Below, one piece after another: positions 52,286 to 62,490 of a stretch of DNA of 64,000 bases. Both the position numbers and the translations under genes were made by a program. Origin of the DNA: VYFG01 sp965203365 (GTDB lineage Bacteria; Pseudomonadota; Gammaproteobacteria; Arenicellales; Poriferihabitantaceae); contig OZ241878.1 in the NCBI GenBank assembly GCA_965203365.1, positions 1,922,001 through 1,986,000 on the forward strand, written 5' to 3'. Every line of letters starts with the position of its first letter. The stretch's first letter is position 1. The notes beneath the pieces were generated by a model. The model was not told the DNA's origin. It saw only the letters and a list, made by a program, of their open reading frames with translations, and searched no databases.

Positions 52286-52882
52286 ATGTTTGAATTGCTT
52301 CAGGCCGGAGGCTATCTGATCTGGCCCATACTCCTGTGTTCCGTGGTGGCCTTGGCCATCATTCTGGAACGCAGTCTGGCGTTACGGTCCCGTTACGTGG
52401 CCCCTGCGGATCTACTGGACCAGATCCACGATGACCTGAAGAGCGGCCGGCTCGACTCCAATACGATCGTGGAGGTCGAGATGAACTCCCCCTTGGGCAA
52501 GATCCTGGCCGCCGGACTACACCATCGTCATCAGCATCGGCTGGTGATCAAGGAGTCCATTGAAGACGCAGGACGCCATGTCGTGCACGATCTGGAAAAA
52601 AGCCTGACCCTCTTGGGTACGATTGCCACGATCACCCCACTGCTGGGTTTGCTTGGCACCGTCATCGGCATGATCAAGGTGTTTTCCGCCATCACCGCCG
52701 TCGGCGTCGGCAATCCCCAAGCCCTGGCCGAGGGAATTTCCGAAGCCTTGGTGACGACTGCAGCGGGGCTGTCCGTCGGCATACCCAGCTTGTTGTTTTA
52801 TCGATATTTTCGTAACAAGGTCAAATCTCTTGCGGTGGACATGGAGCATCAGGCTCTCATGTTCCTCAAGATCATGCAGTAA
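52286..52882 (+). CDS. exbB: MotA/TolQ/ExbB proton channel protein
   Basis: 198 residues from ATG 52286 (MFELLQAGGYLIWPILLCSV). Three transmembrane helices: the first at the N-terminus, then ITPLLGLLGTVIGMIKVFSA and LVTTAAGLSVGIPSLLFYRY. The Thr-rich second and third helices are the conserved proton-channel part of ExbB/TolQ. Followed after 23 bases by exbD; the pair energises an outer-membrane receptor through TonB, whose gene is not in the window. The open frame upstream (52166) lacks the family's N-terminus. Confidence 0.92.
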   Translation: MFELLQAGGYLIWPILLCSVVALAIILERSLALRSRYVAPADLLDQIHDDLKSGRLDSNTIVEVEMNSPLGKILAAGLHHRHQHRLVIKESIEDAGRHVVHDLEKSLTLLGTIATITPLLGLLGTVIGMIKVFSAITAVGVGNPQALAEGISEALVTTAAGLSVGIPSLLFYRYFRNKVKSLAVDMEHQALMFLKIMQ

Positions 52883-52905
52883 TACGGTCGGATAGATAAG
52901 GTGCA

Positions 52906-53343
52906 ATGAAATTCAGTCACCACAGTGAAGATGCCGGTACGGACATCAATCTCACCCCGCTGATTGATGTGGTTTTTCTGTTGCTGATCTTCTTCATGGT
53001 CACCACCACCTTCTCCCGGGAGGCCGACATCAAACTGAACCTCCCGGAAGCCGATTCGGCTACCCGGCAGGAGCTTGACCAGGGCGCTGTGACGATCCAG
53101 ATCAATGCGATCGGTCAATACGCCGTCCAAGGACCCGAAGGGGCACCGCCCAGAGAATTGCTCAATACCCGTGTGGAGACCTTGCGCAACGTACTGAAAG
53201 GTGTGGCAGGCCCCATCAAGAACCCCGTGATCCGGATCCGGGCGGACCGACTCACCCCCCACGAGGCAGTGGTCAAGGCCATGGATGCCGCCCGGCAACT
53301 CGGTTGGCACCAGATTACCTTGGCCACCGGACTGCCACAATAA
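52906..53343 (+). CDS. exbD: ExbD/TolR family biopolymer transport protein
   Basis: 145 residues with the hallmark INLTPLIDVVFLLLIFFMVT single transmembrane helix, whose Asp is the proton-carrying residue, and a periplasmic domain ending VVKAMDAARQLGWHQITLAT. Partner of ExbB immediately upstream; the pair likely forms the 5:2 motor complex in the inner membrane. Confidence 0.93.
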   Translation: MKFSHHSEDAGTDINLTPLIDVVFLLLIFFMVTTTFSREADIKLNLPEADSATRQELDQGAVTIQINAIGQYAVQGPEGAPPRELLNTRVETLRNVLKGVAGPIKNPVIRIRADRLTPHEAVVKAMDAARQLGWHQITLATGLPQ

Positions 53344-53489
53344 ACCCAACCCGCCTGCCTGGATCAGGTCCCCATCCCGTCAGCGTCCCCGGTCCAGTCT
53401 TCCGGTCGAATGGGATGTCCGGGCATGAATGGCCCACATATCGCGGCGACTGCTTTTTCTAGGGAGTCTGCCCACACCAGCGAGTCGCA

Positions 53490-54884
53490 TCAGGACTCGC
53501 TCTTCGGACGCTTCCAAGTGGCAAGGAATTTCTGGCGGGTGCGAGAAACCACCAATCCAGGTCGATCGACATTGCGTGTGACGGTCGTGCCAGCCCCGAT
53601 TGTCGCACCATCAGCTATCTGGACCGGGGCAACCAGTTGACTGTCTGATCCCACAAAGACATTGTCTCCAATCACCGTCTGGTGCTTATTAACCCCGTCA
53701 TAGTTGCATGTAATCACCCCGGCACCGAGATTGGAATTTCGACCGACCCGGCTGTTGCCAATGTAGGTCAGATGATTAGCCTTGACCCCTTCCGCCAGTT
53801 GGCTTTTGTTGATCTCGACAAAGTTGCCGATGCGCACATGATCCGCCAGACGGGTATCAGGGCGCAGTCGGGCAAAGGGTCCCACCTGGCAGTGATTGCC
53901 CAATACCGCCTTGTCTACGACACTGTGGGGATGAATCTGACAATGATTCCCGATATGGGCATCCCGAATCACGCAGCCGGGCCCAATCAGGACGCTGTCC
54001 CCTACTTCCACATGACCCTCAAGGACCACATTCACATCCACGACACAATCCCGACCAAAACGAACCTCACCCCGAATGTCAATCCGCTCCGGATCCATCA
54101 GGGTGACCCCCACTTCCATCAATTGTCTGGCCATCAACTGCTGGAAGGTTCTTTCTGCGACGGCCTGCTCGGCACGGGAATTGATCCCGAGACACCGGTC
54201 TGCTGCCTGTGCCATGGTACCGTGAATGGTCACTCCCTCGGTCGCCGCCTGACCCACGATATCCGTCAGATAATATTCTCCCTGACGATTGTCACAATCC
54301 AGCGTCTTTAACCAGCGAGCCAACCAATCGGCTGGGCACATCAGAATGCCTGTATTCACTTCCCGGATAGCCAGTTGCGCCGAGGTGGCATCCTGATGCT
54401 CCACGATGCCCTGGATCTGACCCGAGCTATTTCGCAGGATTCTGCCAAGTCCCGATGGGTTGGTGGGGACCGCCGTGAGGATGCCCAAAGCCAACTCTGT
54501 CTGGCAAAAACGACGAAGCTCTTCTGGGTCGACCAAGGGGACATCGCCATACAACACCAGACAACGAGACTGTCGAGCCACAAACGGCATCGCTTGACAT
54601 ACGGCATGTCCGGTTCCTTTGGGCTCAGCCTGGGTCACCCAGTTGATCGGAGTAGCAGACGGAGTGAACATCGACTCCAGGGTGTCACGTACCTGCTGTC
54701 CGTCAGGACCGACCACCACATGAATGCCGGCGGGTGCCAAGTGCCATGCCGTGCGGATGACATGCCACAACATGGGCTTGCCACCGACGAGGTGCAGCAC
54801 CTTGGGGAGGTTGGACTGCATTCGCTTTCCCTTGCCGGCGGCAAGAATGACAACTTCAAGTGGCTGAAGCACGTTCGAAACCAA
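53490..54884 (-). CDS. glmU: Bifunctional GlcNAc-1-P uridyltransferase / GlcN-1-P acetyltransferase
   Basis: 464 residues, standard length. The N-terminal nucleotidyltransferase has VVILAAGKGKRMQSNLPKVL and EPKGTGHAVCQAMP; the C-terminal left-handed beta-helix has the hexapeptide repeats GDSVLIGPGCVIRDAHIGNH, ANHLTYIGNSRVGRNSNLGA and GVITCNYDGVNKHQTVIGDN with its catalytic His. Makes UDP-GlcNAc for peptidoglycan and LPS. It is the last core gene before the IS30-bounded island; 145 bases separate it from exbD (convergent). Confidence 0.96.
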   Translation of the reverse strand: MVSNVLQPLEVVILAAGKGKRMQSNLPKVLHLVGGKPMLWHVIRTAWHLAPAGIHVVVGPDGQQVRDTLESMFTPSATPINWVTQAEPKGTGHAVCQAMPFVARQSRCLVLYGDVPLVDPEELRRFCQTELALGILTAVPTNPSGLGRILRNSSGQIQGIVEHQDATSAQLAIREVNTGILMCPADWLARWLKTLDCDNRQGEYYLTDIVGQAATEGVTIHGTMAQAADRCLGINSRAEQAVAERTFQQLMARQLMEVGVTLMDPERIDIRGEVRFGRDCVVDVNVVLEGHVEVGDSVLIGPGCVIRDAHIGNHCQIHPHSVVDKAVLGNHCQVGPFARLRPDTRLADHVRIGNFVEINKSQLAEGVKANHLTYIGNSRVGRNSNLGAGVITCNYDGVNKHQTVIGDNVFVGSDSQLVAPVQIADGATIGAGTTVTRNVDRPGLVVSRTRQKFLATWKRPKSES

Positions 54885-55070
54885 AATCTCAGGTCATAGG
54901 TCAGGGACAACGGGAGAATTCCGGGCAAATCTCTCGATCAGGTCATGGGCAGGATAGTAGCATAGGCTCACAGTTCTCCATCTGAAGCGGACAGTCATAC
55001 ACCGGCATCATTTCTCGATTCTGTGCCGCATTTTGCCACGATCGCCATACCTATCTTTCCCCCCGTTCCA

Positions 55071-55693
55071 CCCCGAAGTGCAACACTCAGACTCGTCACC
55101 TGATCGCCTGAGGTAGAGCGGGTTACAGCGGACCAGATGATGGCAAACTATCTCTGTTTACAACGAACGGAGGACTGTCATGCTGACTGGCTACCACCCC
55201 CTGACCCATGACGAAAGATGCCAGATTCACGCCCGGTTGTATCGGGGTTTGTCGAAACTTGAGATCGCCGGCCAGTTCGAACGGGCCCCCACCACGATCT
55301 CCCGGAAGACCTCCCGCCATCGCAGACAGCGGGGCGACCGGCATCGCTGGCCCACGATGGGTTCCGGACTCCAGCCTTCCCGCAGCCTCCCCTTGGCAGC
55401 GGGCGGTCGCTTTCCCCTGGGGCTTTTGGTGCCGATAGCCCCGCGATTTCGCGCCTATCCCGGGACATCTTACTGACTGGTCGTCCGACCTACTCGGCAA
55501 TCTGCCGCAGAGATGGACCGGTGGACATAAGAGCGGAAATCTGCGATCTTTCCAGATGAGTCAGGGGGTAGTAGCCAGTCGGCATCACAATTCTCCAGTC
55601 ATTAGCAAACTGAGATGGTCTGCCATCATCTGGTCCGCTGTAACCCGCTCTACCTCAGGCGATCAGGTGACGAGTCCGAGTGTTGCACTTCGG
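55071..55693. mobile_element. Two IS30 left ends in inverted orientation (long imperfect palindrome)
   Basis: On the plus strand an IS30 left end starts at about 55071 (CCCCGAAGTGCAACACTC...) and runs into MLTGYHPLTHDERCQIHARL from ATG 55180, then YRGLSKLEIAGQFERAPTTI and ...RQRGDRH, where it breaks off near 55345. On the minus strand another copy starts at about 55693 with the same terminal repeat and the same leader (CACCTGATCGCCTGAGGTAG), and runs into MPTGYYPLTHLERSQISALM from 55585, then PSLRQIAE, an in-frame TGA, and SRGYRHQKPQGKATARCQ before it too breaks off near 55345. The two halves meet tail to tail. Neither has a catalytic domain. Confidence 0.8.
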
Positions 55694-55765
55694 AGTAGCA
55701 CGGGGGGACCTAATTGTCATGACACCTTATTTCGCTTGGTCTTTGAACCGAACATAAATATACCC

Positions 55766-58700
55766 ATGAAAAATCAGGAGAATGAAGATCATTCATGGCT
55801 GCATGATATCCACTCCCCAAAAATTCAGCAATTCATAACGAATAGGATTAGTGAGCTGCGTAAGAAACTTCTTGACCTGTCCAGACGCAATCCGCTACTC
55901 AATACTCACTTTCGGCATAACTCGACCTCCATCCTGCGTGTGGTCGATGAACTCCCAGATGTACTGCGCTTCAATCTTGCCAATGGGAAGAAAATGCGCC
56001 TCGTTCCGCTGCCAGCATTGGAAGAGGAACTACCTGATGAGAAGACAAAACAATTTCTTGATGCACTCTATATTGCTCGGAAAGAAGACCCACAATATCT
56101 CTCGGATATTGAGTTAGCGAACTCTTCTTCGGAAGATTCAGAAGAAATTCTTCTGGAAATCGAACGGAAACTCAAAGATCGGATCAGGGAGCAACTTCGG
56201 TTAGCACCCCGCCAGACTAAGGAAAACCCCTCTATTATACAACATGCCAAGATTCACGGAATCGATCCAAGTTACATTCTTCCACTACCCCAAGAGGAAA
56301 ATGCAGATGGTCGACATAATGACAAAAAAATTCAGACACTCATGCTGCCGGACAGGCTGATTCGTGTTGCCAAAGGCATTTTCGACAAAAGCCATTCCTT
56401 TGAACGTGAAACTGGTGTCAATGTCTTGAATGCCTCATTTGGGTTTCTGGAATGGAAATCCCCTGATGAGAGCAAGCCTTTCTTAAGCCCGCTCTTGCTC
56501 CAGGAAATTCGGATCGAACGAAAGCAGTCTCCACAAGGTGCGCAATTCCTAATCACTGGCCTGGATAGTGTATTTGTCAACACGGCACTCGCCCTGAAGT
56601 TATCTGTGGATTATGAACTTTTGATTCCCCAATACGACAATTGCAATGTTGAGGAGTATTTTGATCGAATAAAGAACAGTGCACCGAAGGGTTGGGACTG
56701 GAAAGTTCGCCGAGAAGTAGCCTTTGGGATTTTCCCTTCTTCAAAGATTGCAATGTATCACGACCTTGACCCGGAACTACGTCCAATCGCTGCAAACAAT
56801 GTGGTTGCTAGACTCATGGGGAGTACAGGTAGTGGAGACGGTTCTTATGCCGAGATCTATGAAACTGATAACCCCGAAGTTAAGAAGAAGGTTCCATACA
56901 TCATCGCAGATGCCGACGCTTCACAATATTCGGTGCTAGTCGATGTTGCCAATGGGAAAAATATTTCTATCGAAGGTCCACCGGGATCAGGTAAAAGTCA
57001 GTCCATAGTCAACCTGATCGCTGCTGCAATTGTTGACGGCAAGAAGGTTCTATTCGTCGCCGAGAAACTGACTGCATTGGATATAGTTAAGAATAGGCTT
57101 GAGGCTGCCACCCTTGGGGGATTTATTCTGCCTCTCCAGGCGGGACGTGGAACCCGAGAGAAAATATACGAAAGCCTTTTGAACCGCTTAAAAATTGACC
57201 ACTTACCAACCCATACTCACGAGGATTTTCGGAAAAAGCAGAATGTACTGGAAAAATGCCGTGCAATTCTTCAAAGGTATCTTGATATTATTGCCTTGCC
57301 GTTCGGCGACACAGGCATGACGGTTTACCAAGTAATCGGACGTGGTATTTCAAGTGCAGAAATACTCAGTACATTGCCGAAGAAGATTCGACGTATCAAA
57401 CTCCAAAATGTTGAAAGGGTCAACCTCGAAGATGTCGAGCAACTCGTTCAGGATGTTGATGCCTTTGCCGACCACTTAGGAAAAATCCATCGGATACCAA
57501 GATTTTGGCTTGTCTCAAACGCAGCAATTCTGAATCATGATGAAGCGGAAGATGCGAGCGATGATGCCAGTCAACTAGCCAAGGATATGGAGTGCTTTGC
57601 CGAGGACTTCATGGATTCTGGACTCTCTCCTTTCTTGGCTTCTGACCCGTTTTCCATCGATATTGTTGAACTGAGCCGACTTCTACACGCTATATTAGAC
57701 GCAGAGAAGATGGATTCGATGCTCGTCGAGAACCTGACTAGTGAAAAATGCCGCCAAGATGTTCAGATGTTGTGTGAACAGATAAAGGAATACAGATCAT
57801 TTAAATCGCATTTGGCATCTATTCTGAAAGATTCAGAAGGTTGGAATATCGTCAAAAAAATTGAAGCAGCACGCAAATTTGCAGCAGACAATGGAGGATA
57901 TTTGGCACCACAAAATCATCACAACCGAATTCGGGAACTCGAAGAGCAAATTTCGAATTCTGATGAGTTAATCAGGCAGGCCAAGGCATTACCGGTTGGC
58001 TGGACTAACCAGATAGGGACCACCCTTCGTTCCATTAGCCATGATGCACAGAAAATCATGGCATTTCCTGAATCAGTTCGTGCTATACGAAGGAGAGATG
58101 AATCTAATAATGCTGCGCAACTTGCCACCGAAATCATAGATACCCTCCACTTGCTCAAGAGTGAACTGGTCAAGATCCGCCAAGCCCTACCCCGTGCAAC
58201 CAATGACAACACGGTTCATGTTCGTCTCAAAGTTCGCATAATTGCAAGATCCGGAATTTTCCGGTTCCTGTCCAAAGAATACAAAAGTGCCCGCAACTAT
58301 TACTGCAACACACTCGGTGGAAGTCATAAGGAAGACCGAGAAATTATGGCCTGGCGTCTCGAAACTTACGCCAACTGGCTCGACAAGAAAAATATGTTTG
58401 AGAATGATACTCGATTTAACCAAGTTTTCGGCGATCTTTTCAAGGGCATAGCGACCAGTCATGAGGATATATTACGATTAAGCATGTTCTATTCCTGTTG
58501 TCAGAATATCGCCAACGATGACTCTATGCTCCAGCAGGTACTCGAGACCGGTGACCTTACTCCAATTGAAACTTTTTCACTGGCGGATAATGTGCCAGGC
58601 CTTTCACTTTCTGAACTTGAGAATGCTAGGGAAAATCTTGCCAGACTTCTCAATGCAGAAAAGATGATTCTTAAGGAGGCGATTAGTCATGCTGACATTT

Positions 58701-61222
58701 TCAAAATGGCTGATAGACTGGAGCTTGCTGAAATAGAGAGAGTCATTGACCACTACTACCGACAGAGAGAACTGAACGACCTCATTAAGTCATCTGAAGC
58801 AGCTGATGCTCTCGGACCTCGTTTTTCCGGTATTGAAACCAGAATAGACATTCTTCAAGATGCATGTATAAAAGCTGATACTCTCAATGACATGCCGGAC
58901 CCACTCGTGGCTATTTCTATACTACGTAGCGGAACAGCCCAACAGCTTCTCGAAAAACTCAACGATTACCAGACACGCTATCAGAAAATCGAGAAAAATG
59001 CTGCAAACTTATGGACACATCTCAAGTTGCCGGAAGAGCTACGTTCGCTATCTGCTCTCTATGCATGGATACCGGATATCAAAGCTGCCGCCGAGGACCC
59101 TGATTCACTTATTGACCGCACCTACCTCAAGAAATGTGAAGACACATTGCGTACGCAAGGACTTGAAATCCTGGTGGAATGGGTCAAACAGGAAACCGAT
59201 ACCTTCGAACCGAGTCGTCTTGGCTCTATAGTACGCGCCATAATCGAAAAGAACATGGTTGACTGCATATTTCAGTTACATACAGATGTACTACAGGAAT
59301 ACAACGGGCAGGAATTCAACCGCATTCGCAAGTCTATTGCCACAACAGACCGTGCTCTGATTGAAATGTCACGGGATATCATTAGAAACAAGCTATTGGT
59401 CAGTGCGCAGCCACCATCAGGCAACAATATCGGAAAGAAATCAACCTTCACAGATTTGAGCCTGCTGCATAACGAGTTGAGGAAGAAACGGAACCGGATT
59501 GGTGTTCGAGAACTCACCCGGCGTGCCGGCATGGCTCTACTCGAGCTCAAACCATGCTGGATGATGTCTCCACTTGCTGTGGCACAATACTTGCACGATG
59601 GTATCGAATTCGATCTCGTTGTGGTCGATGAGGCATCACAGATGACACCGGAAAACGCTATTGGTGCGCTGAGTCGCGGCCGTCAGGCTGTCATTGTGGG
59701 CGACACAAAGCAGTTACCGCCAACCAGCTTCTTCCAGAAAATGCTTGATGACAGCGACATGGATGATGATTTACATGATGACAGCGAGAGCATCCTGGAC
59801 ATGGCCAATGTCGCATTTATGCCAATCCGACAGTTACGATGGCACTATCGGTCAAGACATTCCGAACTAATCCAATTTTCCAACCAAATTATGTATAGGG
59901 GAGAACTTACAATCTTCCCGTCTGCACAGGAAAGACATCATGACCTCGGTGTCGACATCATTGAGGTTTCCGGAGTATATAAATCTCAACGAAATATAAT
60001 CGAGGCAGAACGCGTTGTCCTCGCTGCCATACGGCACATGGAGTCCAAGCCTGATCAGTCGCTTGGAATATGTACCATGAATATATCTCAGAAAGAGCTG
60101 ATCCTGGAGGAGTTTGAGCGCGAACGCGACCGCAACCCAAACGTCCAAAAATATATTGACTATTGGGAAAGGGAGAACGATGGTCTTGAAGAATTTTTCA
60201 TCAAGAATCTTGAGACGATTCAGGGTGATGAACGCGATGTGATGTTTATCTCAACCCTCTATGGGCCTGAGAAACCGGGTGAGCGGGTGCTGCAGCGATT
60301 TGGGCCGATTAATTCTGTACACGGACACCGGCGTCTGAACGTGTTGTTCACCCGCGCAAAGCGGAAAATGGTCACTTTCACCTCTCTCAAGCCAACCGAC
60401 ATCATTGTTAACGACACAAAGCACTCCGGAGTAAAGATGCTCCGAGACTGGTTGGAATACTGCCAGACCAAGAATATCCCAAGTCATCAACAGGGCGGTG
60501 AAGAAACTGAGAGTCCATTTGAGGACTATGTCGCACGTCAGATTGAGGCATTGGGCTGTTCCGTTACCCCACAGGTCGGCGTGGCCGGATTCCGGATTGA
60601 TCTTGGGGTACGCCATCCTGACTGGCCTTATGGGTTCATTCTCGGGGTCGAATGCGACGGCGCAACTTACCATTCTCCAAAATCGAGCCGAGACCGTGAT
60701 CGATTGCGGCAGGAAGTTTTAGAAGGTTTGGGTTGGAGATTGTACCGGATTTGGTCAACAGACTGGTTCCGAAATCCCAATAACGAGGTAAAAGCGCTCC
60801 AGGATGCGATCAACAAGTCACTATCAGAGGCGAAAAAAAATATAGTTCAGAGAAACGAGGTCTCGCCAGAGGAAATCATGCACGATGGTTCTGACAGTTT
60901 CTCAATGGAAGTGGTGCCAAAAGAGCCGGATGAAAATTCCCATGACATTCACAATACAGATACCATCAACTATACCGCCAATGAATTCGATATAGTATCT
61001 GATCCCACTGTATCACTGGGCAGCAGAGTGAGAGTTAAGAATCTGACTGACGGCACATTATTGGAATTTACCTTGGTTGATAGACCTAATGATCCTGATC
61101 AGGGTCGAGTCAATATTCATACTCCATTAGGTAGGGCACTCCTTGATACGCAGGTTGGTGACGAAGTCGAATTTCTGGTTGGCTCAATAATCAAAAAAGC
61201 AAAACTTTTAGAAATATATTAA
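55766..61222 (+). CDS. Giant helicase-nuclease (DUF4011 / SF1 helicase / REase-MTES_1575) with GreA/GreB-type C-terminal domain
   Basis: 1818 residues from ATG 55766. N-terminal DUF4011-like part (ISELRKKLLDLSRRNPLLNT). SF1 helicase split over the chain: Walker A GPPGSGKS (about 404-411), long helical insert (about 500-1230), Walker B VVVDEASQMTPENA (Asp1288-Glu1289), GDTKQLPPTSFF, RWHYRSRHSELIQFSN, TIQGDERDVMFISTLY and RRLNVLFTRAKRKMVTF. Then a Vsr/PD-(D/E)xK-type nuclease (about 1580-1670): PFEDYVARQIEALGC, FRIDLGVRHPDW, VECDGATYHS and GWRLYRIWSTDWF. The last 70 residues (from LGSRVRVKNLTDGTLLEF to VGDEVEFLVG) match the C-terminal domain of GreA/GreB. A single-gene defence system is the likeliest role. 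More AT-rich than its surroundings; IS30 sequences flank both sides. Upstream in-frame codons (55556-55765) belong to IS debris and are excluded. Confidence 0.85.
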   Translation: MKNQENEDHSWLHDIHSPKIQQFITNRISELRKKLLDLSRRNPLLNTHFRHNSTSILRVVDELPDVLRFNLANGKKMRLVPLPALEEELPDEKTKQFLDALYIARKEDPQYLSDIELANSSSEDSEEILLEIERKLKDRIREQLRLAPRQTKENPSIIQHAKIHGIDPSYILPLPQEENADGRHNDKKIQTLMLPDRLIRVAKGIFDKSHSFERETGVNVLNASFGFLEWKSPDESKPFLSPLLLQEIRIERKQSPQGAQFLITGLDSVFVNTALALKLSVDYELLIPQYDNCNVEEYFDRIKNSAPKGWDWKVRREVAFGIFPSSKIAMYHDLDPELRPIAANNVVARLMGSTGSGDGSYAEIYETDNPEVKKKVPYIIADADASQYSVLVDVANGKNISIEGPPGSGKSQSIVNLIAAAIVDGKKVLFVAEKLTALDIVKNRLEAATLGGFILPLQAGRGTREKIYESLLNRLKIDHLPTHTHEDFRKKQNVLEKCRAILQRYLDIIALPFGDTGMTVYQVIGRGISSAEILSTLPKKIRRIKLQNVERVNLEDVEQLVQDVDAFADHLGKIHRIPRFWLVSNAAILNHDEAEDASDDASQLAKDMECFAEDFMDSGLSPFLASDPFSIDIVELSRLLHAILDAEKMDSMLVENLTSEKCRQDVQMLCEQIKEYRSFKSHLASILKDSEGWNIVKKIEAARKFAADNGGYLAPQNHHNRIRELEEQISNSDELIRQAKALPVGWTNQIGTTLRSISHDAQKIMAFPESVRAIRRRDESNNAAQLATEIIDTLHLLKSELVKIRQALPRATNDNTVHVRLKVRIIARSGIFRFLSKEYKSARNYYCNTLGGSHKEDREIMAWRLETYANWLDKKNMFENDTRFNQVFGDLFKGIATSHEDILRLSMFYSCCQNIANDDSMLQQVLETGDLTPIETFSLADNVPGLSLSELENARENLARLLNAEKMILKEAISHADIFKMADRLELAEIERVIDHYYRQRELNDLIKSSEAADALGPRFSGIETRIDILQDACIKADTLNDMPDPLVAISILRSGTAQQLLEKLNDYQTRYQKIEKNAANLWTHLKLPEELRSLSALYAWIPDIKAAAEDPDSLIDRTYLKKCEDTLRTQGLEILVEWVKQETDTFEPSRLGSIVRAIIEKNMVDCIFQLHTDVLQEYNGQEFNRIRKSIATTDRALIEMSRDIIRNKLLVSAQPPSGNNIGKKSTFTDLSLLHNELRKKRNRIGVRELTRRAGMALLELKPCWMMSPLAVAQYLHDGIEFDLVVVDEASQMTPENAIGALSRGRQAVIVGDTKQLPPTSFFQKMLDDSDMDDDLHDDSESILDMANVAFMPIRQLRWHYRSRHSELIQFSNQIMYRGELTIFPSAQERHHDLGVDIIEVSGVYKSQRNIIEAERVVLAAIRHMESKPDQSLGICTMNISQKELILEEFERERDRNPNVQKYIDYWERENDGLEEFFIKNLETIQGDERDVMFISTLYGPEKPGERVLQRFGPINSVHGHRRLNVLFTRAKRKMVTFTSLKPTDIIVNDTKHSGVKMLRDWLEYCQTKNIPSHQQGGEETESPFEDYVARQIEALGCSVTPQVGVAGFRIDLGVRHPDWPYGFILGVECDGATYHSPKSSRDRDRLRQEVLEGLGWRLYRIWSTDWFRNPNNEVKALQDAINKSLSEAKKNIVQRNEVSPEEIMHDGSDSFSMEVVPKEPDENSHDIHNTDTINYTANEFDIVSDPTVSLGSRVRVKNLTDGTLLEFTLVDRPNDPDQGRVNIHTPLGRALLDTQVGDEVEFLVGSIIKKAKLLEIY

Positions 61223-61446
61223 GAGGGTTGATCAGAAGAGTGCTTAAGATAATGAAGTCAGGGAAATAGGACATCAAAGATAATATGGACTGATGCATCA
61301 CGAAAAATGGATCACTTTTTCACAACCCACGATATAGATCAGGTGTGGGGCCAGAGCCAGGAAGAAAAATATCCGCCAAGATCAATATCAAAGCCACCCA
61401 CCGCTCCGATAGCAATCTCCCGAATTCCCTTATTGTGACCTCCGTG

Positions 61447-62490
61447 CCACTCTGAAGTGCAACCCTTGGATCCGTCGCCTGATCGCTTGAGGTCAGCAGA
61501 TGGCGGCGGACCAGAGAATGGCAAACCATCTCTGTTGCTCAAAACGGAGAATGCTCATGCCTTCCGGCTACCACCCCCTGACCCATTTCGAAAGAGACCA
61601 GATTCATGCCGGGTGGCATCGGGGTTTGTCGAAACGCGAGATCGCCCGCCAGCTCGAACGGGACCCCACCATGATGGCCCGGGAGACGTCCCGCAACTGC
61701 GGGCAGCGCGGGGATCGACATCAGCAGGCCCAGGGCAAGGCGACGAGCCGACGCCGAGCCGCCTCGACTGTGCCCTGGAAGATGACCCCGGAGCGCTGGG
61801 CGGTGGCGGAGGAGTGGTTGCGGGCAGGCTGGAGCCCGGAACCCATCTCGGGTCGGTTTCAGCAACCCGGGGAGGGAATGGCCGGGCGGGAATGGATCGA
61901 TCAGTCCATCCGGGCAGACCGACCGGCGGGTGGCGACCTTTACCGGTGCCTGCGCCGCCGGGGGAAGAAGCCCAACTGGCGGGGAGGCCGACACGCGGGA
62001 CGCGGTCATCTTCCCGGTCGGGTGGACATCGCCGAGCGCCCGTTGATTGGGGAGGCCAAGGGCCGGATTGGGGACTGGGAGCTTGACCTGATCATTGGGG
62101 TGAAGCACCGGGGGGCCTGGATTTCCTGGGGAGATTGGGCCTCGAAGTTCATGGGGCTGATCGGGGTGGAAGGGAAGACGGCGGCGGCCGTGACCGAGGC
62201 CATTGTCCGGCGGATGGCCCCGATTCGGGACCGGGTGCACACGGGCACGGCGGACCATGGCCAAGAGTTCTCGGGGCTCCGGGAGATCGCGGCAGCCCTC
62301 GGGGCTGACTTGGATTTTGCCACCCCGACCCACTCCGGGGAGCGGGGTCTGAACGAGCACACCACCAGCCTGGTGCGCCAGGATTTCCCGAAGGGAACGG
62401 ACTTCCGTCAGGTGACGCTGGCCCAGGTTCGGGCGGTGGAAGAGCGGATCAACCGCCGACCCCGGAAGGTGCTGGGGTTTCGAACCACTG
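61447..62490 (+). mobile_element. IS30-family element, right end missing
   Basis: The left terminal repeat (CTCTGAAGTGCAACCC, about 61450-61465) and the 90-base leader match those at 55071. The transposase frame follows. Beyond the RPRKVLGFRT motif (about 62480) the IS sequence stops and ppsA sequence begins, without the right inverted repeat. A deletion has removed the right end, so the copy should be immobile by itself. Confidence 0.8.

Noticed and set aside
55556..55765. N-terminal extension of the helicase-nuclease from 55556
   Set aside because: These codons are antisense to the IS30 remnant; the protein family begins at MKNQENEDHSW.
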